From Triatoma infestans (Eukaryota > Arthropoda > Insecta > Hemiptera > Reduviidae): 64,000 nucleotides of DNA. Made by a program: the position numbers and the translations under genes. The notes below the pieces were generated by a model, which was not told the origin of the DNA, ran no database searches, and saw only the letters and a list, made by a program, of their open reading frames with translations. How positions within the stretch are numbered: position 1 is the stretch's first letter; every line of letters starts with the position of its first letter. Shown here piece after piece: positions 21,960 to 33,422 of this stretch. The stretch is from assembly GCA_011037195.1 (NCBI GenBank), contig JAAEAF010002629.1, positions 93,830 through 157,829 of the forward strand, read 5' to 3'.

Positions 21960-23780
21960 TTATCATTAAAGCAATTCGTTATGAAATGACAACCTAAGCA
22001 TATAGTCATTTTTGACTAATTGTCCGTATTGCGTTCACAAATGTACTAATTTTTAATTAGTCAGATAATAAATATATTTAAAAGCTCAATTAATCAAAAA
22101 GCCAGGAAATATTTGATTCAACTAGATTTACATAAAAATATCTATATACAAAGTAATTTAATTTAAGGTGGTTCAAATGTTTAAATATCAGTGCGTCTGT
22201 TAGATTGAAATCAAGACAAAAAAGATAAGAGGAAATATGCAAAAGAGGAATAGTTGAGTCCACTAAAATGAAAATGAAAATTTGGTCTAAAAATGTATCT
22301 ATTCTAAAAAATGTATCTCTTCTAATTAGTTTAGTTTCCAGAAGAAAGTGTGTACTAAGATATACTGAATTAAAACTTTGGCAGTATATTCTCTGACTTT
22401 TAGGTTTAAGTGAACTTCAAGTTTAAATTTCGGCAGAATTTTACCAAATAAATCTGGAGATGGAGGATTGGCCATAACGAGGAAGCACTAATATTTCAAG
22501 TCTTTGGAAATTTATTTATTTATTTTTAACATTCAATTAAAAGGTCTACCAAGCGGACCAGGATGAAAGCAATTTCGCTCGACGTTAATATGACTCGTGT
22601 ACAGTGTTACAATAAATTATCACCGTCTAGACTAGCTAATTAAATTGCTATTTAAGTAGAGAATAACAAAAGTGATTTTTTTTTATTTATTTTTTTTTTA
22701 TTTACAATTTACACAATGTGAATAATTGATTTCAATGTTAATTATAACATTATCTTGTTATCACTTCTTAATTAATTACATTACAAAATCAAACAATTAA
22801 ATATCTTTTGGCGGTTTTAGCAGTAGTTACAGTGTTTCGTGTAACAAGTAGCTTTGGCAAATATTTACTTTGTGAAAACGGGACACGATAAGATTTTTAA
22901 ATGGAGTGAAATTGCTAAAAGCCTCTCTCTCTCTATAGGGTAATTGTAACGTTTAAATGACGTTCATGATGTGCATTTTAAATTATCAAATAAGAAAAGA
23001 CAGACAGACACGCAAAGTAAAGATACAAAAGTGAAACAATACCTACGATATAATACAGATATAGTAGGCATATATACAACAGGTTGTTGCTATATATAAT
23101 GAAGACTGTTATCATTAAAATGGTGGTTAAGAAAAATTGTAGCTAGATTGTTTTCCTAGAAAAATCATTTCTAAATGTCAAGTTGTGACGTCAAAGCATT
23201 TAAGTCACAGCATTAAAATTTATTTCTATAACATCGTATTTAAAATACAGAATTTGCAGTAAAACCTTGTAACCAACCACAAATTGATTTTCAACTAAAC
23301 TGAGGTCACGTAATTTAAAATAAATTTGGTATTTTAACGGCCAAATAAGTGATTATTACCAATGAGTTAACGTCAATTCATGATATTAAAGAGAACTCGT
23401 GAACAAGGTGACTAGACAATATATATATATTTGATTTAATATATATATAATAACCCTGCTCATATATATTGGTTGGTTGTTTATTTGGTTTGATTATTTT
23501 AAATGCTTATGTGTATTTAATTTTTATTATTTTAATCGCTTAATTTTAAATTGTGTTAGCTTGAAATCGTTATTTAATTTAATTTTAAAGTTATTCTGAT
23601 TATTTAATTGTCATGTGAATCTTTCTGCAACAACAGAGTTTAAAAATTTGACCCCCACGTGTTGTTTCCATTTTAAGGAAAATTTACCCCTTTAACAACC
23701 CAAACACGTGTTCCTTTCCCACCAAGTTACCATGACCATATCTCCACCCCCTTTGACCTAGTTTAAGAGTTTAGTTTAAA
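21960..23780. other. Unassigned AT-rich sequence
   Basis: Simple repeats (ctctctctct at 22923; atatatat near 23420 and 23440) and no exon or known repeat. Confidence 0.4.
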
Positions 23781-23789
23781 ATACAATTA

Positions 23790-23945
23790 AAAAGACCAGT
23801 CAGTGTATAAACTGAATTTGCTCTATGCAAGTCTGTGTTATCATTATCACACTATCTAACAGACGCATCCTGAAGATAGGCGAACGCCCGAAACCGGTCG
23901 ATGACCACAAAATAAGCAGGCTTACCATTTCGATCTTTATTTTAT
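23790..23945 (+). repeat. Family-A repeat with hammerhead-like motif (best core)
   Basis: Shares ctatgcaagtctgtgttatc and ccggtcgatgaccacaaa with the copy at 36088-36290. At 23866-23903 the order is CATC, CTGAAGA, TA-GGC-gaac-GCC-C, GAAA, CCGGTC, GATG: CATC/GATG are complementary as stem I, ACCGGT can fold as a minimal stem III, and GTC is the cleavage triplet. Upstream arm largely missing. Confidence 0.6.
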
Positions 23946-23949
23946 AAAT

Positions 23950-25520
23950 TTAGTAATTAAATTTTATATTTAAAAAAAAAAATATTCTCAAAATATATTA
24001 TTGTACATTTCTTCACGTTTCTCATTTATGGTTGCCTGCATTTTGTTTATCCAGTTTATGAGCTATTGAACATTTTCCCGCAAGTGGGCTGCCAATCCGC
24101 CACAACCTAGGAGGTCCCGGAGCTTTGATTTTGGGCTGCTCATGCCCTCGGACTGTTCTCCCCACCCATACCTTAAATAAGACGCCATTTTCTTCAGCAG
24201 GATACTTGTGGGTTTTCTATATGCGAACGTGATTCGCCACTACCAAACACCTCACATCCTGATAAATTCCGCCGTATCTTATCCGGGACTGCTTATTCAT
24301 TACTTATACCCCAGCTTCCTCTCATATCCGTAAAGTATTCTCGCTATCCGTCACCCGGTTGCCTGATGCTCGCAAAGTCGGATATCTTATTGTTAATAGT
24401 TATATATTGGGCAAATAAACTATTATACAAATTTGTGGCAAAACTCGACTAATGATAAAAAAGTAATTTTCTTTTTCAATAAATTCAAAAATTAAAGAAA
24501 AAAAAACATTACACAAGTTGAAGAGGATGTTTACTGTAAAAAACAAAAAAAACAACGTATATTTGTCGTGACAGTGTAAATATTCGCACACAGTTATTTA
24601 CCGTCTATAATGTAACTATTTTTGTTTTTCAAATATTATTTACTTCATTTATTATTTTTAGATCTGGCTACATGGCGGCTTTTATGTAAATAGCGTTTAT
24701 TTATATGATTTAAAGAGAAATAAGGCAGCATTTACAAACATATTTCAATTACGTCTCTAGCAATCCTGTAAGTTAGTCTTTTGCATTTGGATTATAGCGC
24801 ATTAGTTTCTTTTATATATTTAAATTTGAAAGAATGTGTAATTGTGTTCCGTCACAACATGCTTCTTGTATTCCTTGATATTGGTAGAGGTTACGGATTT
24901 TCTTCCAACATCAGAGTTTGTCTTTGTAGAATAGATAATTTCCATTTTTTTTTTTTTTTTATTTAAGTTTCTGTCACGTACTTCTAATCGAGTGGTTGTT
25001 TGAAGGAGATTCAATTATGTGTATATGTATGTAAATAATACAGACTAAAATAGGAGTGAAATACAATATAACCTGTTTCAGGCAATAGTCGGCAAATTAT
25101 GTGACAGAAAGTTTAAAAAGAAGAAGTGAACCTCTCTTGATGAACAGATACTGCTGATGAACGAAAATCCAAAACCGGTTAGAATCAAGGGAAAGAAGCC
25201 ATGCTATGACGAAAACATTGAAACATTGAAAGAAACATTGCCCAGGAACCAAATTGAAAAAATAACGTACGATGCAGGTTACCAGTCTGGAGAACTTTGC
25301 CTTGACTGACACTGTTGTTCTTGCTAAAATAATGGTGACGCTCCCAATTTTACTTACTAATTTTTTTCAGTAATGTGTATTATTTCATAATGCAACAGTG
25401 ATAAAATATTATTAAATAATGGTCAGTTTAAGACTCACTGGCAATAAATTCCCCAGAACTACTAAGGTTCATTTCTTTATCTTTTATTTAAACATCATTT
25501 TCTCTTTAAACAAAATTTTT
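23950..25520. other. Unassigned; GC-richer patch at 24060-24380
   Basis: The patch (gtgggctgccaatccgccac ... cacccggttgcctgatgctc) stands out in base composition and may be a transposon 3' region, but I could not read a protein or match it to another repeat here. Confidence 0.35.
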
Positions 25521-25522
25521 TT

Positions 25523-26528
25523 TACTTTCTCTTACTCCTAGTTACTTTCTCTTGCTCCTAGATACTTTCTCTTGCTCCTAGTAAGAGGGAATATTGCAAT
25601 CGTGTCGTCCAAAAAAAGTGTTTTTTTAAGAATGGTCTCTCTATGTGTGTATGTATGCAATAGCATAGCTCACATACGAAATACGCAGAAATTTGAATTT
25701 CGAACTTGATATTCCGCTTAGGTATCACCATGGGATCAGACAGTAAATTGTCTGTCAATATTCTTTAAAGCGGAAATACCACTTCACTGAATAGATTTTT
25801 GACTTTTTTTGCAATTTTCTCAAAAATAGCTCCAACGATTTTCTTTAGACTTGGTATATATCAACTATACATACAAAGAGCTACAACTTTTATTTCAAAC
25901 ATTTCTCCGGGAATATTCATTTCCCGGAACTTTTTCATTTAAGGGCACTTTTGAAGTAAGGGTGGGGTTGTGTTTTCGTCTAAAGTGTTATTTCAGTTTT
26001 TTACACAATTATATCGTCTACATAATATTAATTAGAATTAAATATGTTGTCGAAAGTCCTAGATTGAAGAAAATCGGTTGACCGGATGAGCATTTTGTAC
26101 TGATAAGTATTTTTCAGTTTTCTATTTTCCCCAAAAGTGACCCCAACGATTTTCTATAAACTAGTAATATGAACTACACATACAAGGAGCTACAACTTTT
26201 ATTTGAAACATTTCTCCGGGTAAAGTCATTTAAGGGGAATTTTGGGGGAGGAGTGGGTTTTTTTTCCCTCTAAAGTGCTATATCTTGGTTGAGTATACAA
26301 TTCTACCATCTAAACAAAATAAATAGACTGCCAAAATTCCGAGTTTCAGAAAAATTAGGAAATCGTAAGTGCATTTTTACTCATCAGTATTTTTTCAGTT
26401 TTTCCAGAATTTTCTCCATAATAACACCGACGAATTTCATTAAATTTGATATACTAAGTATAAAATTTTTGTCAGTTACAATTTTGTAAACTGCATTAAA
26501 AGAAAGTTGTGTGAGTGTTTCACACCAT
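25523..26528 (-). mobile_element. H element copy 5, with triplicated tail hairpin arm
   Basis: Left end is three exact-period (20 bp) copies of tactttctcttgctcctag at 25523-25582, the last continuing into gtaagaggga and atattgcaatcgtg. Right end agaaagttgtgtgagtgttt then cacac is the head. Internal units recur at about 25831, 26143 and 26426 (ccaacgattttct), each with ctacaacttttattt and tttctccggg, so the body is 2-3 tandem units of about 300 bp. Confidence 0.85.
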
Positions 26529-26529
26529 A

Positions 26530-27514
26530 TTTATTGTTTTGTTTTATTCCCCTTAGAATGTTTAATTTGTTTCTATTTAAAACAAAACTTTTTCACTCTT
26601 TTTCTTTAATACCTTTGAATAAGATAATAAATTTGTCCGAAAAGTTGTTAACTATAAAGTTTTTTGATGGGGGGGGGGCTCGATAATTTCCTCAATTATC
26701 TTAAAACAAATCCCAGAATTATGGCAGATATTCTAACAAAAAAATTTCAAAATATTACTGAGAATAGTGAAAATATTTTTCAAAATTCCATCTACTTGAT
26801 TGTATCATTTGATATCGATTAAATTATTAAGGCAGCACCATCAATTCGATAAATCTTATCGATATGCAAGAAAGCTAATTTTTTTATTTATGTACGTATT
26901 ATAGAACGATATATTGTGTGTTATAACATTACCATATTGTTGTAAAACTCAGAAAAAAAAAACAATAAATAATTAGCTGATTTATGTATATTACTGCAAG
27001 CAAATAATGTATACAAAGTAAAAGTGCAACAATAGAAAAAGTGATTGCATAATACGTACTATACAAATTTGAATGCATACAATGGAAAGTAATATCCTTT
27101 AAAGTTACGTTCTGAATTTCTTATATTTTGACAGTTTGTATTTTATTTGTATTCAATTTTGAAAAATTGCTAGTTCTGAGCTATTTAAAAAACAAAAGGT
27201 ACATTAATAAATTTTATGATGAGCTCAACTACATTTAAAGTACTGATTTATTTATTTGCATATTCTTTACATACTTTTAAAGCGAAAAAAAAATGTATTT
27301 CGCAAATTATTTATTTTTTTATTTTCTGGCGCCTATGGCGCCTATGGCACTATCAGCCATTGGACTTCACACATTAATGATAACTGATACAAAGTATGTT
27401 TTTTCATCGAGAGTAAAAATAAATAAAAAAATAAAATGCAGGTTTCTTTTTTTAATTCAATTTTCAAATAATATGTATCAATGAATTTAATCGAGTATTA
27501 GATTGTTATAGGGG
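26530..27514. other. Unassigned AT-rich sequence
   Basis: Includes a G run near 26670; no exon or family repeat. Confidence 0.4.
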
Positions 27515-27548
27515 ATTGTTGCTCTGCGACTTGAAAGATCTATTGTGC
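27515..27548 (-). repeat. Isolated LINE/SINE 3'-tail-like segment
   Basis: ttgctctgcgacttgaaaga then tctattgtgct is almost the same as the 3' tail of the SINE at 10228-10451 and resembles the LINE tail near 31494-31530 read in reverse. Confidence 0.5.
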
Positions 27549-27654
27549 TAATAACAATAAGAATAGTAATTACATATACTAGTTGGTAATTTTTCATATA
27601 TTAAGTTTAATTTTACTATATTTTGTAATTGTTAGTTGCAGCTACTTAATTAGT

Positions 27655-27890
27655 TTTTTTTTTTTAAATTTAAGGCGTCTCAACATCTGCGGTCATTTGT
27701 GCCCGGAGCCTTCTCAGTGCACTGCCGGCCTCCGAGCAGTGTTCTCTAGCTACAGACTACACTGCTCATCACCGAACAGCGAATTGTAGAGGCTCCTAGA
27801 AAGAGAATATCTAAGGACAGCATGCTGGATTCGAACCCTAGACCTCCGCGTTTCTAGTTCAGCAAGCTACCACTTAGCTAATCCCTTCCT
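27655..27890 (-). repeat. tRNA-derived SINE, near full length (GAGCAGTG subfamily)
   Basis: Minus-strand copy from aagggattagctaagtggta through box B (agggttcgaatccag) and gctgtcc, body with GAGCAGTGTA/AACACTGCTC and tail ending at the T run 27656-27665. The hairpin has one mismatch. Confidence 0.88.
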
Positions 27891-27944
27891 GAATTTAACC
27901 AAAGGTACAACAAATTTCTTGTTTCATCTTCATTTTCATGTAAT

Positions 27945-28112
27945 TGGCGCCCGGAGATTTCGTAGCGCTCTAACCTCAAACCGGGGCATAATTCTCTTGC
28001 TACCATAGGGCAGAGAGCACATCTAGGACCAGAAATATCTAAAGGCAGGGCTGCTTGGAGTCGAACTAGAGGCCTCGTATAAGCCAGTCCAGCGCTAAAC
28101 ACATCTAATCTC
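27945..28112 (-). repeat. tRNA-derived SINE, diverged copy
   Basis: taattggcgcccggagattt at the 3' side, ctgcttggagtcgaactaga (box B remnant) and cagtccagcgctaaacacat at the tRNA side; the central hairpin is degraded. Confidence 0.7.
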
Positions 28113-28119
28113 GGTCTTC

Positions 28120-28825
28120 TTCGTACCATTTGTTATCAATATAAATATGCGAATTTCGTATTTTTAATACACTTTTTTTACCTTGACCCTTATTTAAAAA
28201 TGTAAAAAAAATATATATATATACGAGTATATATAGGTTCGTTAAATAAATCTGATAGAAATAAATAATTTCAAGATCCGTCGTTGAATGGATGGAGCAA
28301 CACCACTGTGGGTATTTCCCCACATAACGCTTCATGTCACGCATTTAGATATCATTTTTACGTTTATTGCATAGTCTACAGTTGCTGATAAATGCAGTGA
28401 AAAAAAAAAAAGTAGACCAAAAAATTAAGTGTCTCGGAAAAAAAATGCGTCTAAGTACGTTGAAAATTTAGCTTTGTCAGGCGAAGATGGGTAACATGCT
28501 ACAGATGAAATTTAAATGATAAATAACACAGCCAATTTTATACATCTGAAAACATCAATTATAGTAAAAGTTCCACAATTAATGTAATAGGGAAATATTT
28601 AAAATGATTTATTAGGTTACGTTGATTTCAAGAAAATTACGATATGTATGAGGTGTTTTATTGGGAATTTATTTCCAAATTGTAATAATAAAAGAAATCT
28701 ATAAATAAACAACGCTTGTGCAAAAAATAATGTTGACCCTATTCTCAAAAAAAAAAAAAAACATAATAAACTATACAAATTTTATAGGATATTAAATAAA
28801 AATTTGAAACGAAAAGTTCACTTAC
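28120..28825. other. Intron sequence, nothing recognised
   Basis: AT-rich, flanks exon c; only short simple repeats seen. Confidence 0.4.
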
Positions 28826-29062
28826 ATAATCAGCATAAGTATCGTCAGGTATAACGGATTTCCTATGATGTGCCAGATTGGCATACAAAGCTTCAGATTG
28901 TTTTACTTTATAAAATTCGGCCGATCCTTTTGGTTCATGTTTGCGATAATGTTCAGAGGCTACAGTATATGGTAAATCTCTGGGTACAACTTCATCCCAA
29001 TATTGATCTTTCAATAATTCAGGATGTTCTTCATGCATTTCATCCACAATCATATAAGCAGC
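28826..29062 (-). CDS. Best: Bestrophin exon c (end of channel core; 79 codons)
   Basis: Reads AAYMIVDEMHEEHPELLKDQ, YWDEVVPRDLPYTVASEHYR and ends DDTYADY. VDEMH and LKDQYWDE/LPYT are conserved family landmarks directly after the DRxLQ region, in the cytosolic part that packs against neighbouring subunits. The acceptor ttttgttgcag and the donor gtaagt are both strong, and both ends are phase 0. It is separated from exon b by about 4.1 kb and from the next exon by about 26.6 kb of repeat-rich intron. The second half (KHEPKGSAEF onward) is the start of the variable C-terminal region. Confidence 0.95.
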
Positions 29063-29959
29063 CTGCAACAAAATTAACTTTAGTTTCAGCTTCTTTTTTT
29101 TTTTTTTTTTTAAAACAAAGTATACGACATGAAAAAAATACATGAATAAGAAGAAGAAACGTGTAAACGTTGGAAATATTTTTAAAAAATCATTTAAAAA
29201 CTGTCATCTCTTGAATAAAAATTAAAAAAAAAAAAAATTCCAAAATAACGAAATATGTGTAAATACTGACCCAGATAATATCCAAGGATTTTACAAAATT
29301 TCATGTAATTATATGAAATCAAGGCATTTATTCAATTATAATGTTATTAACCACCGCCGCCACCAACCATTTTGGTTATTATCTCTGGAAAGTTTTCAAC
29401 AAAACTTCCTAATTTCTCTCTCGCCACCCTCCCCCACCCAAAATATATAAACATTCATCAAGTTTTTACATTTTCCAACAAAAGGAACGTACAATCACGA
29501 AATAGGTTAATAAAAACTGAGATAACAACCAAAATATAATAAATGAACTTTCTATAATTTTCCTCAAATTATTGTCGTTACATCACTTTCAAGGACATTT
29601 ATAAAATATGAGTAATTACTTTTTAATTATCTAACCAATTAGGAAAAAAATGATTTAATATTTATTCATGCTATTTCAAGAATTAATTCAGTTTTTATAA
29701 TTATTATTATTATTATTAATTTTCTTTTGCTTGTGTAAGAGGATGTACTGCGATAATATCAAATTCTGATATACGTATAGAGTTCTGGCAGGAAATAATG
29801 TTTTGAAGTTGGTCTCAGTGTGTTACATTTTCGTATACTCTATTATAGCGTGAAATATTTATTTATTTATTTTGTACCAATGGCAGCGCCCCCTATACAA
29901 AGAAGTTTGACTGTACTACAAAATATATACCAAGCGTTAAATATTATTACAACTGTAAG

Positions 29960-30035
29960 ATGGATGTTGAGGTTCGCTCACAAAAAAAACTCTTTTTTCA
30001 AATTTTCGCCGACGTTTCGGCAAATTTACGTATGT
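29960..30035 (+). repeat. Family-C repeat, end fragment
   Basis: tggatgttgaggttcgctca, A run, then caaattttcgccgacgtttc and ggcaaattta, same as the left arm of the palindrome 34341-34716; breaks off before the other half of the core. Confidence 0.65.
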
Positions 30036-31129
30036 ACGACGGTTCAGTGTATATACATAGGTTGTAATACAAATAAGGAGAGAAAAAAAAGTAACAAATC
30101 TAAGCTTGAAATAAAAAAAAAACGGAGAAAGTAATTGATATAATTCGCTTGCTTTTGTGGAGACTTCAGCTCCCCCTTAAAGAAGAAAAATATCAACTGG
30201 TTAAACTCGGAAACAGATCACATGTTCTGCATAGACGCGATTGTTTTCACAATAATGAATAATTAATTCCAAATTTTAATTATTTATTTTAATTGATACA
30301 TAATTAACACTTGAAATAACAATAATTGTACAATTCCCACTATTACAAACAATCAGCAGAAGGGAATTAAATACATAATATTCTCAATAGGTTGCAACAT
30401 GTGAATTAAATTATATTCTAGAATAGAGGAAATTGTTACAGTCAATTTCAATTTCGACTGACTAAAAGCAGAATGCAACTTCTTTTCAATGAATATTTCA
30501 GATTTTGAGTTAACTTGAATGGCCAAAGCTACTTTGTGAATTGACCGCCACATACTTTGCATTAAAAACTTAAAAGTTAAATTAACGAAAAATGTCTTGA
30601 GGGCTAATTGTGGGGAGGGGGGAGATCACTCAGAAACTTTGACATTCTGGAAAGGTGTTTTAAAATGTCGGGAAAATTGTGTGATAGAGCTCTAAATACT
30701 CTCCTCCCGCTTCAATGATCTTGTTAAATCTGATTTTCCACAATACAAAAATCTCAAGCTATTCCAAAGTGTTAAAAAAAAAAAAAAAAAACATAATTCC
30801 ACAGTTATGAAGCATTGCCATGATGGAGTATAAATTCAGGGCGCGGCGTATTTATAGCAAGCACATTGTAGTATAACAATTTGCTGGCATAATAATCTTC
30901 TGCACTTCCAATCTAATCGCTTCCAGTATTTCTGAAGAAAAGTGCATACATTACTTTTTCAAGAGTGGTTAGGTTTTGATCATGTTTGTGAACCCACTTT
31001 CTTGACAGTTAAAGCGTCTAAAACGATATATAAGTTTCGTCATGAAGTACAATTAACGGTTTTATTATTTCTACATCAGGAAGAGAAAGTAAGGAAGTCT
31101 CAACGCTGTGACTCCCCCCCCCCAGGTAT

Positions 31130-31545
31130 GAGGCAGGCAAAGATTTACTTGAGAAACCCAGGGAGGTCGGAAGCATGCATCGGCCTTAGAAAGAATAAGC
31201 TCCATATTCTTACGGTTTCCTCACGGGGCATTGTAGACTCAGGAGTCTCCTGACGAAGCTGGGCTTGGAGAGGGACAGCATGTGCAGATTCGGTGAGGAG
31301 ATGGAGCAAACCCCAATATAAACTGCCAGCAGACTGCGATGCTTCCATTCAGAGAGATTTAGAAACCTAGGCAGTTACCAGGAGAGAAGGAGGAAGAGGA
31401 ACCCTAAAGGTCTCCAGGATATTAAGATTCCTTAGGGATCTTAACTTGGTGGGGATACTGTAGGCTAAGCTCACGGCCTACAGCCGAAAAGCACAATAGA
31501 CCGTGTAGATCGCAGCAAAATAGGCCCCTTAACAGAAAAGAAAAA
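31130..31545 (+). pseudogene. LINE 3' end (RNase H-bearing LINE family), copy 1
   Basis: Shares with 46380-46720 the segments ggcattgtagactcaggag, agcatgtgcagattcggtga, gagatggagcaaaccccaat, gcagttaccaggagagaag and gtctccaggata. The decayed protein corresponds to GHCRLRGNL...MCRLCGEMEETP, the Cys/His motif after RNase H. The 3' UTR ends gaaaagcacaatagaccgtg then tagatcgcagc and an A/G-rich tail, the piece also seen at SINE 3' ends. Confidence 0.75.
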
Positions 31546-31549
31546 AGAA

Positions 31550-32920
31550 AAAAAAGAAGAAATTACTAACTAATAATTCAACTTCCGCTATTATTGCATG
31601 GTTCCCTTGCTAACTCGCCTTTGTTCGGACTTATGAAACATGGTTAGCAAATGCGGAATCCAACATCAAACGACCTGACCTTTATCCTAAGATTGTGGTG
31701 CAGAATAGTGTGGATACGCTTAATGACATTTCCATCATTTCTTGCAATATATTTTTTGAATAACAGCAATGTTTTATCAACTTACAGTTATCTAGCTGTC
31801 AGTAAGGAAAAATATCAAACCACCTAAACAGAGTCACGTATGATAAGGTAATTTAATCACAAAAGGCCTGTTACTGAGCCTCATTCAGTTCTACACTAAA
31901 ATCGATTAGAACATCATAGTTCTAAAATACTCCTTAATAGGTTCTTAGTTTGTTTTTTTTTTTATAGAACCGAACAAGTTATTTCATTACAAATAATTGA
32001 TTTATGATGATTGATGACTGAATTGATATAAAGTGATTAAATAAAAACGATTGATGTCAAAACAGTTACTAAGATAAGACACCTTCTGTTTACATACTTT
32101 TTTTCCCATATGTCTGAACTTTCTCACTGAGACTCTCTCATATAACATCTCATATCAATAATTTTTCAACTTTCTCCAACAAAAATTATGCTAAAAAAAT
32201 GGCTGTAATTTTTTTATAATCTTTTTAAAAGACACATAAATTAATAATTATTTGTAATAACACCCCCCCTCTCCATACATTATATATTAATGGAATGAGA
32301 ATTTCATTATTTAACAGAGGAAAGTGAACGCACAATGACCCATAAATAAAAATATCCGGGTTGAAAGGTCGTCTAGTGTAGCCTACTACCGGCCAGCCGT
32401 ACACGAGAGGAACATTCTTTCTCTGCTAATTTATTTTTGTTTTATATTTGAATTGCATCATCTTTACTTGGAAGCGTGACGTCATAATTCACTTTCATAC
32501 ATGAGCGCACAAAGTTTTCAAAAGATCATTTTCAAACAATCAAAATATTTTTAACTTATAATATAACAACAAACAAAAATTTCCTTAGTCATTTTGATAA
32601 ATTGCTTCATATAATTCTTTTAATTATTTAGTTAATCAGTTAATGGATACGAGGGAAGCAATTGATTAAATTTGTGGTATTTGATTTTTTTTATCCAGAT
32701 AGAATATAGAGGGCAAAATTTATTGGTAACCCAATTTTAAGTAAATTTGACTCCATATATTTTACTTTCTTTTTTAGCTTTAACAATATTATACTGATGT
32801 TTCAAAATATCTGGGGGGGGGGGCACTATAACTATAGTCATTTTTCTGAAGTAAAATTTATATTATAAAGTTTCTTCACTAACATATTATTAAGAGTAAT
32901 TAAATATTTTGCAAAAATTA
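31550..32920. other. Unassigned AT-rich sequence
   Basis: No exon or clear repeat; a G run at 32812-32822. Confidence 0.4.
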
Positions 32921-32924
32921 CAAG

Positions 32925-33075
32925 TGTGTAGATCAATTGGAACTACCATTTACCGTTTCTCCCAATTCTCTCGAAAATGGCTCCAACGATTTGATTTACT
33001 TTAAACTTGATATACTAACTATAAGTAAAAAGATCTATAAGTTTTGTTTGAATTTTTTCAGACAAAGTTTTTTTT
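32925..33075 (-). mobile_element. H element internal-unit fragment in the bestrophin intron
   Basis: ctctcgaaaatggctccaac, tttaaacttgatatactaac and agatctataagttttgtttg match one internal unit; no ends. It lies about 110 bp from exon b. Confidence 0.55.
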
Positions 33076-33181
33076 TAAAAAATCTTGGGAGTCGATCTTT
33101 TCTGATGTCATCTATTTAGTTTATATTATGTAACATTAAAAGATAATATAAAACAAACAAAGAAATAAATAAACTATTAAC

Positions 33182-33289
33182 CTTTATATGGCGATCAATG
33201 AGCCAATTCAATTCAATATCATCGTCATCTTCACCAAATGGACCAATCAAAACTTCAGCTACTTTCAACCATCCGATGTAGAAACAAAA
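33182..33289 (-). CDS. Best: Bestrophin exon b with the Ca2+ clasp (36 codons)
   Basis: Encodes [20 protein letters not shown], then DDDD and [12 protein letters not shown]. The acidic run GEDDDD is the calcium clasp that gates bestrophins. The acidic residues matching human BEST1 Glu300-Asp304 are all kept. The residue matching Asn296 is Gly here (LIGPF against the usual LINPF) and the one matching Gln293 is Val; both contribute backbone carbonyls in known structures, so the clasp may still work. Acceptor is ttctttctag, donor is GTTAAT; both ends are phase 0. The 36-codon length equals the corresponding human segment. Confidence 0.95.
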
Positions 33290-33422
33290 CTAGAAAGAAA
33301 GAAATGAATAAAATTTAAAAAAAAAAATACACTAAAATACAAATATAACAATAGAAAATTATAAAATTAATAAAAAAAAAAACAAAAAAAAAACAAAAGG
33401 TTAGTATATTTAAAAATATTAC

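Noticed and set aside
30942..31253. 103-codon open frame as a host gene
   Set aside because: Its second half is the dead 3' end of a LINE also present at 46380-46720; the first half has no motif.
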